Source: SLRI01 sp964393275 | GTDB lineage: Bacteria; Pseudomonadota; Alphaproteobacteria; Geminicoccales; Geminicoccaceae | DNA: 24,457 bases | Direction: 5' to 3' | Assembly (NCBI GenBank): GCA_964393275.1 | Contig: CAYMTA010000064.1 | Span: 1 to 24,457, forward strand | Part shown: positions 7,190-15,137 of the stretch, one piece after another | How positions within the stretch are numbered: position 1 is the first letter of the stretch | Layout of the letters: each line of letters starts with the position of its first letter | Position numbers and translations under genes: made by a program | The notes under the pieces: generated by a model | Database searches by the model: none | What the model saw: the letters and a program-made list of their open reading frames with translations, nothing else | What the model was told of the DNA's origin: nothing

Positions 7190-8143
7190 ATGAGCGACAG
7201 CGACGCCGGCAAGCCGCCAGCCGAGGAGCAGTCTTCAGTCGCAATTGAGCTTATCGACGGCTTGGCTGCGCGGCGCGAGGTCGAAGGATGGCTCGCGCTC
7301 GATCGAGAAGCCGCCGAGCAATGGCTGAGAGGGAAGATCTGGCTCGCATACGTCGAAAGCTGGCATTCTCCGTGGTTCATCCCTCTGCGTGAAATCGAAA
7401 AATCTCAGCTTCCCGGTCCATCCAACTGGACATTCGATGGCCTGTTCGGGAACGAGTGGGAGTACGATCTGAAACTGGTCTGCATGACACGTGGAAGCCT
7501 GGAGCGGGCCTTGAAGATTGGCAGGAGCGCGAGGCCAGAGGACGATCTTTGGGAGGAGATCCGACTGGATATTGAGCAGCGGTCGGGCATCACCGAGTGG
7601 CGTGATTCGCAATTCGAGGACTGCCGTGTCGAAGACCGGCTCCAGATGCCGGCCGTTATCGGAGTCCGCTTCAAGCTCGCTGCCGACCAGGTAGGCAGAG
7701 CCAGCGGCATGCCGCTGGAGATCGCCGAGGAGGCGCTTGTCGCGGCGGTGAACCAGGGCATGGTGCGGGCTTGGCGTAACCACCCGGGACTACTGGAGGA
7801 ATTCGGTCCGGAATGGTCCCTCACGCAGCCGGTGAACCTTGAGACACAGATCGACGCGGACCAACTCGCCGCATGGATCGCAACCACGCTCTCAACGAAG
7901 GCGGCCCCGAAGGGCAGGAAGCGCGGGCCCAAGCCGAAAGAGATCGGCCTCCTGGTCACCAATGAAGCAACTCGGTGGGCTTATGACGAAGACATCAATC
8001 CCGAAGACAGGGGCAGCTTGCGGCGCATCCGCGAGTATATTGCCGACCGCCTGATTGCGCACAAAGAAGACGCCTCCGACGAGACCATCCGTCAGTGGGC
8101 CCACGTCGTCCTGCAAGCGCTGCAGCAGCCGAAAGGCCAGTAA
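7190..8143 (+). CDS. Hypothetical protein next to the integrase
   Basis: A 317-aa soluble protein that I do not recognise. The N-terminal part is Trp-rich (WLRGKIWLAYVESWHSPWF, about 46-64) and the middle is acidic and helical. A basic hinge GRKRGPKPKE (about 242-251) precedes a helical C-terminal domain (about 255-317). Its order, a basic GPKPK stretch followed by helices, resembles the DNA-binding tails found on integrase-linked mobile-element proteins, so a DNA-related accessory role is possible. There are no catalytic motifs, membrane segments or signal peptide. AGGA precedes ATG 7190, 26 bp after the integrase stop, so it is probably cotranscribed with the integrase. Confidence 0.75.
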   Translation: MSDSDAGKPPAEEQSSVAIELIDGLAARREVEGWLALDREAAEQWLRGKIWLAYVESWHSPWFIPLREIEKSQLPGPSNWTFDGLFGNEWEYDLKLVCMTRGSLERALKIGRSARPEDDLWEEIRLDIEQRSGITEWRDSQFEDCRVEDRLQMPAVIGVRFKLAADQVGRASGMPLEIAEEALVAAVNQGMVRAWRNHPGLLEEFGPEWSLTQPVNLETQIDADQLAAWIATTLSTKAAPKGRKRGPKPKEIGLLVTNEATRWAYDEDINPEDRGSLRRIREYIADRLIAHKEDASDETIRQWAHVVLQALQQPKGQ

Positions 8144-8201
8144 TTCAATTGCTGGCCAATGCTGGCCGACACGGCCGGCGATATGCTTACGATGACGAGC
8201 C

Positions 8202-8441
8202 ATGTCCAACTTATGGCGGAACATGGCGATGCCTGAACTTCTCGAAAACTACTTGGATCGCGGTTCGCTGGCGCGGCAACTCGGCGTCAGCGAGCGGACG
8301 GTCTGCCGATACGAAAACCAGCCAGACGGCCTGCCGTCGTTGCTGCTCGGCGGCAAGCGTCTGTACCGGCTCGACTCTGTGCGGGCATGGCTTGAGCGCC
8401 GCGAGCGGAAGCCCAATCCGACCCGCCATCGGGCCGCCTGA
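8202..8441 (+). CDS. AlpA/excisionase-like helix-turn-helix protein
   Basis: A 79-aa DNA-binding protein of the MerR-like excisionase/AlpA type. A helix-turn-helix at residues 22-40 (SLARQLGVSERTVCRYENQ) is followed by a short wing with GKRLYRLDSVRAWLERRE, the typical pattern of HTH_17/Xis proteins. Such proteins bend attachment-site DNA to promote excision or activate integrase transcription. The repeats at 5855-5974 are plausible targets. The start could be ATG 8202, 8223 or 8229; none has a strong ribosome-binding site. The HTH sits unchanged in all cases. It lies six bases upstream of the next gene. The 58-bp gap before it holds short repeats of CTGGCC only. Confidence 0.85.
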   Translation: MSNLWRNMAMPELLENYLDRGSLARQLGVSERTVCRYENQPDGLPSLLLGGKRLYRLDSVRAWLERRERKPNPTRHRAA

Positions 8442-8447
8442 GCGGCG

Positions 8448-8993
8448 ATGACAGACGCGAAAACGCCCGCCCCGGTGGCATCGGGGACGGGCGCTGGCAG
8501 ACGTTCGGACGAACTGTTACTTTATAACACCGGACCTGCCGAAAATCCAGCGTCGAACTTGGTCGCCTTCCCGCGTCGGGTGCCGCGTTGCGAGCCTTGT
8601 GGCTGGCTCGTGTCACCGGGCTCGGCGACCGAGATCGTGCACCACGAGCGCTGCACCGTGCGACGGGAGAAAGCCGAGGCGCGCGAGCGGCGGGTAGCCG
8701 CGCTGCGCGAGCGGTGGCGGCGGGAGGAGCGCGAGCGGCTGCGCAAGGCCCGTGGCGCGCCGATCCGGAGGCCGAGGGCACCGCTAACCGAACGCCGGCC
8801 GAACGCGGCCGAACAAGCGCGTATCGCCCGGCTACGCATGGCGCTGTGCGACCCTGAGACCCGCCGGGCCTTCATGGCCGCCACCAGGCTACCCGACGCC
8901 GCTCTAGACCGCGTGGTGCTCGGCCGCTCGACCCTCGCCCCAACGCTGTGGCGTCGGCTTGCTGTGCTGCTCGGGGCACGGGCCGCAGGGTGA
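8448..8993 (+). CDS. Small basic protein with a Cys/His cluster, unknown
   Basis: A 181-aa Arg-rich protein. A CxxC pair (Cys48, Cys51) followed by HHxxC (His65, His66, Cys69) forms a plausible single zinc-binding site. A long charged helix or coiled coil follows (about 70-110, RREKAEARERRVAALRERW), and then a helical C-terminal region. The combination suggests a nucleic-acid-binding accessory protein, but I cannot assign a family. It starts six bases after the excisionase-like gene. Its TGA at 8991-8993 lies four bases before the proposed TTG start of the primase/helicase gene, so the genes are probably translationally coupled. Confidence 0.7.
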   Translation: MTDAKTPAPVASGTGAGRRSDELLLYNTGPAENPASNLVAFPRRVPRCEPCGWLVSPGSATEIVHHERCTVRREKAEARERRVAALRERWRREERERLRKARGAPIRRPRAPLTERRPNAAEQARIARLRMALCDPETRRAFMAATRLPDAALDRVVLGRSTLAPTLWRRLAVLLGARAAG

Positions 8994-8997
8994 GCCG

Positions 8998-11900
8998 TTG
9001 TCTCACCCCCTTGGCGACCGGGCAGGGCTCTCGGTCGAGACGGCGGAACTGACGTTCCTTCGGGCGCCTGGTCGCGTCCTGACGAAGGAATACCGGCGAG
9101 GCCCCGCCGGGCGGATCATCAAGCGGAGCGCTCCGAGCGCTCGCGAGTTCACTGTCCGGCGCGTACTGGTCAACGACTTCGCGAGCTTCGCGGCGGCCCT
9201 GTTCGATGCCGAACGGCGCGCGGATGAATGCCTGATCCGCGGCGCTCCCGGCCAGCTCTTCCCCCGCGACGGCGCGCCCGTCATGCGGCGGCTGCACCAC
9301 GAGACCGGTTTCTGCCGGCCGAGCGGCACGTACATTGCCGCGAAGGAAGCGGAGCGGCTGCGGCTGCAACCCAACGTCTGCTGGATCGCGCCGTTCGTCG
9401 AGGTGCCGACCCCCTATGTCATGGTCGATATCGACGGCATCCCGAGCCCGGACGGGGCGGCATGGATCGCCGACCCCGAGGCGGCGGCCGAGTGGGTGCG
9501 CGACAGCCACCTGCCGGCCAGGTTCCAGGACGTGGCGGCCTGGTGGCAGATCACGGCCAGCGCGCACGACCCGTCGAAGGAGGACGGCCGCGACCTGATC
9601 CGCCTGCGGCTCGGTTTCTGGCTCTCGCGGGCACTGACCGAGAACCAGTTGCGGCGGCTCTTCAAGGGCACACCGACCGATCCAGCGACATTCCGGGTGG
9701 TGCAGCCGATCTATGTGGCGCGGCCCGTCTTTCGCGACGGCATCGCCGATCCTATCCCCCGCCGCTCCGGCATCCTCGACGGCCTCGACGATGCGGTCGA
9801 GGTGCCGGAGCTGCCGGACGCGCCGCTGCCGAAGCGGGCCACGGTGCGCGGCTATGTGCCCGGCACCGAGGGCGAAGGGCTGCACGAGTGCGAGGCATTC
9901 GAGGAAGCGCTTGCCGGCGTCGGCTCAGGGGCTGGCGAATGTCGCAAGGGGCTGGAAACAGCCGCATTCGCCTATGCCCGCGCAATCGGCGCGAAGCGCA
10001 CCGACGCCGTCGCGCTGGCCAACCGCCTCGCCGAAGTAGGCCGCGAGCACCGCAGCGAAAGCGAGGTGGCGGGCTACAATCTGTCGGGGCTGGTGCATTG
10101 GGTGCTCGGCACCCTCGACGAAGAGCCCGAGCCCGAACCGGAGCCCGTGCCTGAGGAGTTGCCGACCGCAGACGAGGCCAGCGCTGCGCTCGACACCGCG
10201 ATCCGGGCATTCGTCAACGAAGCGCTCGAGTACCTGCCGGAGCCCGGCAAGCCGACCCCGCATCATGGGATCAAGGCCGTTGCTGGCCTTGGCAAGACGA
10301 GCCGTGTCCTGCGCATCCTGGCGGAGATCGCGACCGGCCGCACCGTCTGGTACTTCGTGCCGACACATGACCTCGCAGCCGAGGTGGCCGAGCAGGCGCG
10401 GGCGCTCGGCATCCCCGCCGTAGTGCTCAAGGGCCGCAGCCGGGCGGACGGATCGGGCGAGGAAGGCGCCAAGATGTGCCGCAAGCACGACGTGGCCGAA
10501 GCCGTCGCCGCTGCCGGGCTCGAGGTGTGGCGCTCGCTGTGCGAGGATAAAAACCTGATCGGCTCCGGGCTGGAGCACCAGTGCGAGCACTTCCGCCATT
10601 GCCGCTATGTGCGCCAGTTCAATGGTATCGAAGGCAAGCTCGTCATCCTCTCGCACGATTACCTGACACTGCCGAAAAAGCGGCTCGGCGAACCGGCGAT
10701 GATGATCATCGACGAGCGGTTCTATGGCGCCGTCATCCGCGGCGGGTCGTTCCCTGCCAACCGCATCGACCGCGAGCTACCACCGCATCCCGAGATCGAC
10801 CGCAGCCAGCATGCGGCGACGATGGCTGGGCTCAAGGCGGCGCTCTACGTGGGGCAGCACCCGCGCGACCACGGCATCACGAAAGACCAGATCGAGGCGG
10901 CGGCCAAGGCGGAGCACGAGGCGCTGCACCTGCCGGCGATCCTGCCGGGGATGTCGAGGCGGCACCAAATCAGGCTCGCGCAACAATACGCCGAAAGCCG
11001 CGAAACGTTGGCGATCACGCGCTGTCTGGAGATCCTCGCCGAGGATTTCGACCGCGACGGCCCATCGCAGCGGGTTCACGTGGCGAAGGGCGTCGAATGG
11101 CACGGCGAAATACAAGACCGTGCGTTTCTGCACTGGCAGAAGCCGCTGCAACTGCCGAAGTGCGCCCCGGCGCTGCTGATCGATGCCGACCTCGACCCCG
11201 TGATCGCCGATCAGCTCTTGCCGCTGGCCCGGCTCACTGAAATCCGCGTTCGGCTGAATGCCGAGATCATCCAGGTGAGCGACACGGTTTGCAGCAAGCG
11301 CAAGCTTTTGGAAGGTGCCGCGGGCAAGCGCAACCGTCACCGCGTGGCGGCCCTGGCAGCGCACGAGGCGAGCGATGGCCGGGGGAAGGTGCTGCTCGTG
11401 TCCTACAAGCCGGTCATCGAGGCCCTGGAGCCCGTGCCGGGCGTTTCCATGGCATGGTTCGGCGCCATCCGCGGCCTCGACCTATATCGGGACTTCGACA
11501 CGGTCATCGTCGCGGGCCGCGAGCAGCCGCCGGCGCTGGCCGTCGAGGCCCAGGCGCGCGCCTTGTTCGGCGACGACGTCGCCCCGCTCGACCTGCCCGG
11601 CCGATACTTGACCACCCCGTCCGGGCATCAGCGGCACCCCGACCCGCGATGCCAAGCGCTGCTGGAGCAAGCCCGTGAGTGCGAGATCGAGCAGGCCGTC
11701 GCCCGGCTGCGGCTGGTGCACCGCTCCGAGCCGGCGTGGGTCATCCTATTGAGCAACTTGCCCACGGCGCTGTCCGTCACCCGGCGCATCACGTGGTGGG
11801 AAATCATGCCGAGCAAGGCCGAGACGGCGACGGCTGAGGCCTGCGGTATCGAGCTGCTATCGGCCAGTGAAATGGCGCGCGTCTACCCGGAGCGGTGGCC

Positions 11901-12150
11901 GAGCGCCAATGCGGCGAAGTGCTGGCGGAGGCGGCAGAAAGGGGGGTCACTTTCCCATAATATATATCTTATGGAGAAGCGACCCCCCTTTCCGGGCCGG
12001 GTGGTTGCCTACCGTCTGCATGGCCACGTGCGCGGCTCGCCGCGCCATGCCTTCATTCCCGAGCATCTATGTGAGCCGAAGACACGCGGCGAGCAGGCTC
12101 TTGCCGCTATCGTTGGTGACCTTGCCGTCATCGAATGGCCGTCGCCATGA
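8998..12150 (+). CDS. Large primase/helicase-like replication protein of a mobile element
   Basis: A protein of about 1050 aa. The N-terminal part (to about 260) contains VMVDIDG with an Asp-x-Asp pair (144 and 146) and a WWQITAS strand. This is reminiscent of archaeo-eukaryotic-type primase domains on plasmids and islands. An acidic Glu-Pro linker (about 375-386) leads to a helicase-like ATPase: Walker A AGLGKTS (Lys433), a motif-Ia-like YFVPTHDLAAEV, and Walker B MMIIDE (Asp572, Glu573). Four cysteines between the Walker motifs (494, 515, 529, 535) and a VILSHDYL motif resemble the iron-sulfur insertion of XPD/DinG-type helicases. It probably replicates the element. TTG 8998 has AGGGTGAG upstream; an earlier in-frame TTG at 8959 lacks one. 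The C-terminal part contains a large inverted repeat. The primase assignment is the less certain half. Confidence 0.8.
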   Translation: MSHPLGDRAGLSVETAELTFLRAPGRVLTKEYRRGPAGRIIKRSAPSAREFTVRRVLVNDFASFAAALFDAERRADECLIRGAPGQLFPRDGAPVMRRLHHETGFCRPSGTYIAAKEAERLRLQPNVCWIAPFVEVPTPYVMVDIDGIPSPDGAAWIADPEAAAEWVRDSHLPARFQDVAAWWQITASAHDPSKEDGRDLIRLRLGFWLSRALTENQLRRLFKGTPTDPATFRVVQPIYVARPVFRDGIADPIPRRSGILDGLDDAVEVPELPDAPLPKRATVRGYVPGTEGEGLHECEAFEEALAGVGSGAGECRKGLETAAFAYARAIGAKRTDAVALANRLAEVGREHRSESEVAGYNLSGLVHWVLGTLDEEPEPEPEPVPEELPTADEASAALDTAIRAFVNEALEYLPEPGKPTPHHGIKAVAGLGKTSRVLRILAEIATGRTVWYFVPTHDLAAEVAEQARALGIPAVVLKGRSRADGSGEEGAKMCRKHDVAEAVAAAGLEVWRSLCEDKNLIGSGLEHQCEHFRHCRYVRQFNGIEGKLVILSHDYLTLPKKRLGEPAMMIIDERFYGAVIRGGSFPANRIDRELPPHPEIDRSQHAATMAGLKAALYVGQHPRDHGITKDQIEAAAKAEHEALHLPAILPGMSRRHQIRLAQQYAESRETLAITRCLEILAEDFDRDGPSQRVHVAKGVEWHGEIQDRAFLHWQKPLQLPKCAPALLIDADLDPVIADQLLPLARLTEIRVRLNAEIIQVSDTVCSKRKLLEGAAGKRNRHRVAALAAHEASDGRGKVLLVSYKPVIEALEPVPGVSMAWFGAIRGLDLYRDFDTVIVAGREQPPALAVEAQARALFGDDVAPLDLPGRYLTTPSGHQRHPDPRCQALLEQARECEIEQAVARLRLVHRSEPAWVILLSNLPTALSVTRRITWWEIMPSKAETATAEACGIELLSASEMARVYPERWPSANAAKCWRRRQKGGSLSHNIYLMEKRPPFPGRVVAYRLHGHVRGSPRHAFIPEHLCEPKTRGEQALAAIVGDLAVIEWPSP
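11937..11992. repeat. 12-bp perfect inverted repeat inside the primase/helicase gene
   Basis: GAAAGGGGGGTC at 11937-11948 and GACCCCCCTTTC at 11981-11992 pair perfectly. The 32-base AT-rich spacer contains a nested inverted pair, CCATAA and TTATGG, around TATATAT. It is in frame, encoding KGGSLSHNIYLMEKRPPF at about residues 981-998. It could form a cruciform or RNA hairpin. Roles as a replication origin, a regulatory element, or an inserted in-frame palindromic element are all possible. Confidence 0.85.
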
Positions 12151-12647
12151 CTGCTAGGAGCAGTGCTGCACCAGCAGCCCCGCCAAACGCCTGTTTCCGC
12201 TACGCTTTCTGCATTGAGAGCGAGCACACCCGTCCACACCCTACCCGCAAGAGGGCTGAGATCACCGACCAGATCGAATGCCATCAGGACGCATTGAACC
12301 AACCCGTCGCGGATCTCGACAACGTGGATCACACACTGCGATTCTCCGCCCCGGATATCGACCTTGAGGAAATCGAGCCGAAGCCGGTCCCGCCTCGCAA
12401 CCAGGCGTTCAAGGGCGAGATGAAACGGCTCGTTCTGGACGCCATGAAGCGATCTAAGGGCGCGCCGATAGACAGCCGGGAGCTGACGCAAATCGTGATG
12501 CAGTATCGCGGGCTCGGGACCAGCAACCTGCGGTTGCGGACAACGATGGTGAAGCGGGTGTGTGCTGCGCTCAACGCCATGCGGCGGCGCGGGCCGGTGG
12601 TCAGTGGGAAGGGGGAGAATGGGCTGCTGGCTTGGCGGTTGAGATAG
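12147..12647 (+). CDS. Coiled-coil protein with winged-helix-like C-terminus, unknown
   Basis: A 166-aa protein whose ATG overlaps the stop of the primase/helicase gene (ATGA at 12147-12150), so translation is probably coupled. Residues 34-66 form a heptad-like helix (KRAEITDQIECHQDALNQ). A conserved-looking acidic-to-Pro segment follows (DIDLEEIEPKPVPPRNQAFKGE, about 70-91). The C-terminal 75 residues are a helical domain with winged-helix character (SRELTQIVMQ, TTMVKRVCAALNAMRRRG). Similar uncharacterised proteins are common on proteobacterial mobile elements, usually about 140 aa. The first 30 or so residues here look unrelated and may be a late N-terminal extension. Its role is unknown; DNA binding is likely. 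Confidence 0.7.
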   Translation: MTARSSAAPAAPPNACFRYAFCIESEHTRPHPTRKRAEITDQIECHQDALNQPVADLDNVDHTLRFSAPDIDLEEIEPKPVPPRNQAFKGEMKRLVLDAMKRSKGAPIDSRELTQIVMQYRGLGTSNLRLRTTMVKRVCAALNAMRRRGPVVSGKGENGLLAWRLR

Positions 12648-12667
12648 GCAGGGAAGCAATCTATGCT
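12639..12667 (+). promoter_or_regulatory. Candidate promoter for the small membrane protein gene
   Basis: TTGAGA (12639-12644, five of six to the -35 consensus) and TATGCT (12662-12667) are separated by exactly 17 bases. The site overlaps the end of the coiled-coil gene and sits about 65 bases before ATG 12732. The local base composition turns AT-rich here, consistent with an independent transcription unit. Confidence 0.4.
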
Positions 12668-12731
12668 AAACTATTCTGCCCTACCATCGGCGGGGCGAAC
12701 GTGATACAACCAACAGGCGAATGGATAAGGG

Positions 12732-13037
12732 ATGGCGCCCAACTATGAGGAAAAACTTTCTCAGTTGGAGTATGCAATCATTCGTATCGATACGAATATC
12801 AAGTGGATTATGGGGATTGGCGGCGCGGTTGCGGTTGCCTCGGGGAGCGCATTCATGTTCCTGATCAGCCAAAATGCGAACCTATCTCGCGAAATTCAAT
12901 CAGGCGAGATAGCCATCCACAGCAAGCTTGATGTTTTGAAGGCCGATAACGACAGAATACTTGATGCCATTCGTGAGGCAGAGGCCCAAGGCACACCGTC
13001 CACTGGCGAGCCTGCGCCAAAGTCGGAAAAACCTTAA
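12732..13037 (+). CDS. Small single-pass membrane protein
   Basis: A 101-aa protein. It has a short helical N-terminus (residues 1-24, EEKLSQLEYAIIRIDTNIKW), one transmembrane helix (about 25-45, IMGIGGAVAVASGSAFMFLI), then a helical coiled-coil-like segment and a Pro/Glu/Lys tail. The architecture is like small phage or plasmid membrane-associated proteins (helix, membrane segment, coiled coil), but I cannot name a family. It is more AT-rich than its neighbours, suggesting separate acquisition. Its stop TAA overlaps, on the opposite strand, the stop of the IS transposase fragment (shared TTAA at 13034-13037). ATG 12732 has only a close AAGGG upstream, so translation may be weak. Confidence 0.65.
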   Translation: MAPNYEEKLSQLEYAIIRIDTNIKWIMGIGGAVAVASGSAFMFLISQNANLSREIQSGEIAIHSKLDVLKADNDRILDAIREAEAQGTPSTGEPAPKSEKP

Positions 13038-13318
13038 GCCGCCCTCTGCCAATACCCGCACCAGCTAGCCGACTTCGGGCTGTTCAGCGCGTCGCGGCCA
13101 ATCCGCTCGTACTGCGTGCCGTTGTCGACCCGGCGCATATCCACGCGCCATGCCATCTCGCCAGCGTACTGTTGGAGGTGCTTGCCGCTGATCCGGTGGT
13201 GCTGGCCAAACTCGGCCCGGCGCAGGCGGCTGAAGAAGCTCTCGACCTGATTGGTGCAGGCGCCGTCATCTGAGAAGGTGAAGCCGTGGTTGATGCGCTT
13301 GGCGTCAATGCGCGCCAA
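13034..13318 (-). pseudogene. C-terminal fragment of an IS1595/ISXO2-type transposase
   Basis: The minus strand encodes about 95 residues matching the end of the ISXO2-like DDE transposase domain: KRINHGFTF, DDGACTNQVESFFSRLRRAE (with the catalytic-region Glu), HLQQYAGEMAWR and the terminal GYWQ. Full-length enzymes are about 300 aa, so the first two catalytic acidic residues and the zinc-ribbon N-terminus are missing. The frame stays open some way further upstream, but the sequence is no longer recognisable as transposase, so 13318 is only an approximate edge. No terminal inverted repeats are visible on either side. It is a decayed remnant and cannot transpose. Confidence 0.8.
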
Positions 13319-14082
13319 GCTCAGGCGAAGCTGGGTCAGAGCCGTGTTTCGTCGTCGCGGTGAACCACCGACTATGTGAGCGCCGCGCGGCGGAAGCGTG
13401 CGCGGAATATGCCGCGTCCATCTGCTTCGACTGATTGTTTATCAGTGGGAAATGTGACTCATATATCTGTATAATTTGAAGAAATTTGGGATCGATGCGA
13501 ATGTGTCCGTACAGTGTCTGGCGCTTTGAGGCTGAACCGCGCCGGATGAGAGCGGACGCATGTCAATTCGAACGATGGACGACGCGTTCGTGCGATGTGA
13601 ATAGGTCGGAGCGACTGGCATGAGTTTCGGTCGGATGACGATCGGCTGTCAGCGCGGCTCGTCGCTCTTGGCGCGCACCCGGCAAGGCCAAGGTCAAGCT
13701 GATGGCCGGCAGCAACGTCGCCATCCATCACCCGATCAGGCCGGTGGCGAACTGGGCACTCCGCAATGGGCGACCGCGATCTGCTTTTACACCCGGATCG
13801 ACGCGACCAGCACCCGGCTGTCGGTCTCTGTCCTTTGACGCCGCCACCAACCTCCAATTGCGCGCTCATGCGAGCCGCCATCGCCGCAAATTACCGAACG
13901 CCTTACGTGCGCGGGCGCGCGAGCGTCATGGGGTATTACTCGACCGTTAGCCGATCCAAGATTCGAGCACGGCGAGGCTGGCAGTCATGATCCATCATGG
14001 CTGCGCCGAACTCGATGGCGGCCGTTGTCTCTTCACCACATGCTCGACGCTTGGCTGCTTCATCGCCAGAAGTCTGGCGACC
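13319..14082. other. Stretch without a supportable gene
   Basis: About 760 bases contain only short, poorly conserved-looking open frames on both strands. An AT-rich spot around 13440-13500 contains a perfect TATAAT at 13470-13475 without a matching -35. The sequence between 13620 and 13990 may be eroded coding DNA: several frames stay open but none has a convincing start, ribosome-binding site or family pattern. The region is probably junk between the IS remnant and the next operon, and may mark the junction of two insertions. Confidence 0.5.
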
Positions 14083-14481
14083 ATGCGGGCCAGCCGAGCC
14101 GAACAGCATGCTCGACGTCGTACCCATCACGATGCCAGGCGTACCTTTCACGATGCCAGCCCGTCCAAGGCCGAACGTCCCCGCTGCGGCGCGAAGACGA
14201 GAAGCGGCACGATCTGCCGGGCGCTGGCTGTATGGGACAAGGCCGCCGCCGCTCCTCGAAATGGTCGCTGCCGGCTTCATGGGGGCCTTAGTACGGGGCC
14301 GCGAACACAGGAAGGCCGCCAGCGCATCGCCGCAGCACAACACAAGCGTTGGAAGGATCAGCGGAATTTCGGGATTGGCAGAGGTGCTGATCGGGCCGCT
14401 GATACGCACGGAGAAGAGGCCGACCTTGCGCAGCGACAAAGCAAACTTTCCAAACGATTTCGGAAATACGGAGGCGGGTGA
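14083..14481 (+). CDS. HGGxSTGP-motif small protein, function unknown
   Basis: A protein of about 132 aa. The recognisable core is RCGAKTRSGTICRA, then NGRCRLHGGLSTGPRTQEG and a helical KRWK-containing tail. Two cysteines, a third Cys and a His (C...C...C.LHGG) form a small zinc-binding-like knuckle. The HGGxSTGPRT motif belongs to a widespread uncharacterised family often found on phages and islands next to NALKHG proteins. The N-terminus is uncertain: ATG 14083 is the nearest in-frame start, but the family usually begins closer to the RCGAKT motif, and no start codon exists there. The upstream part encodes a 12-bp direct repeat. It is the first gene of a three-gene overlapping set. Confidence 0.65.
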   Translation: MRASRAEQHARRRTHHDARRTFHDASPSKAERPRCGAKTRSGTICRALAVWDKAAAAPRNGRCRLHGGLSTGPRTQEGRQRIAAAQHKRWKDQRNFGIGRGADRAADTHGEEADLAQRQSKLSKRFRKYGGG

Positions 14482-15137
14482 TGGGCGGTTTCGGGTCGGG
14501 GCGACCGGCGGGACTCGGGCGTGAGAAGGTGGAATCCTGTCGCTCGCTCGATGTGAACCGGCTGCATCGCGAGGGCTGCATACGCCCCGGGTGGCGCGAC
14601 ACCTGGCAATGGACGCGCGACGGCGAAAGGGTCGCCTGGATCGATCTGCTGGCGTTGGAGCATCGGCTGCAGCTTTCGTATCGCACGCGTCGTTACGGCG
14701 GCGAGTGGCAGGACGTCGCTGAAACTGTCGATATTGTTCGCCTGCCATGCCGGTTCGGGGGCACCCGGCCGTTTTTCGTTTGTCCCGGTGTGGTGAAGGG
14801 TATCGCCTGCGGTAGGCGCGTCGCGAAGCTTTATGGCCCTGGTCGCTATTTCCTCTGCCGGCACTGCTACCGGTTGGCGCACGGCAGCCAAAATGAAGCG
14901 CCGTTGGACCGTGCCCTCAGGCGGTCGAACAAGATCAGGCTGCGACTGGGCGGTGAGCCCGGATTGCTCGCGCCGTTCCCGCCCAAACCCAAAGGCATGT
15001 GGTGGCGCACATACGAGCGATTGCGGGCACGCGCCTTCAAGGCTGAGATCACCGCCGACGCGGCATTCGCGGACGTGGAGCAGCTGCTGCGTGCGCGAAT
15101 TGACGGTCGGAATAGCGGAAAGGGGCAGTGGCGATGA
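14481..15137 (+). CDS. GGFGSGR-type zinc-ribbon protein, function unknown
   Basis: A 218-aa protein of a conserved but uncharacterised proteobacterial family. It starts MGGFGSGR, continues with CRSLDVNRLHREGC (about 20-33) and has a beta-rich middle (WQWTRDGE, LSYRTRRYGGEW). It then has a zinc-ribbon-like set of cysteines: Cys90, Cys101, Cys110 and the CRHC pair Cys126/Cys129 within KLYGPGRYFLCRHCYRLA. A helical C-terminal part follows. It looks like a nucleic-acid-binding protein; members often sit on mobile elements. GGAGG at 14470-14474 supports ATG 14481, which overlaps the preceding stop (TGATG). GTG 14478 is an alternative. It is the second gene of the overlapping set. Confidence 0.85.
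   Translation: MGGFGSGRPAGLGREKVESCRSLDVNRLHREGCIRPGWRDTWQWTRDGERVAWIDLLALEHRLQLSYRTRRYGGEWQDVAETVDIVRLPCRFGGTRPFFVCPGVVKGIACGRRVAKLYGPGRYFLCRHCYRLAHGSQNEAPLDRALRRSNKIRLRLGGEPGLLAPFPPKPKGMWWRTYERLRARAFKAEITADAAFADVEQLLRARIDGRNSGKGQWR

Noticed and set aside
9925..10656. Minus-strand open frame of 243 codons
   Set aside because: It lies inside the primase/helicase gene and covers its Walker A region. Shadow of GC-rich codon use.
13459..13881. Minus-strand open frame of 140 codons in the gene-free stretch
   Set aside because: Ser/Arg-rich product with no recognisable domain, no clear ribosome-binding site and no neighbour support.
13936..14748. Minus-strand open frame of 270 codons opposite the HGGxSTGP and zinc-ribbon genes
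   Set aside because: Most of it is antisense to recognisable family motifs on the plus strand. Its C-terminal part looked somewhat protein-like, but I could not support it.
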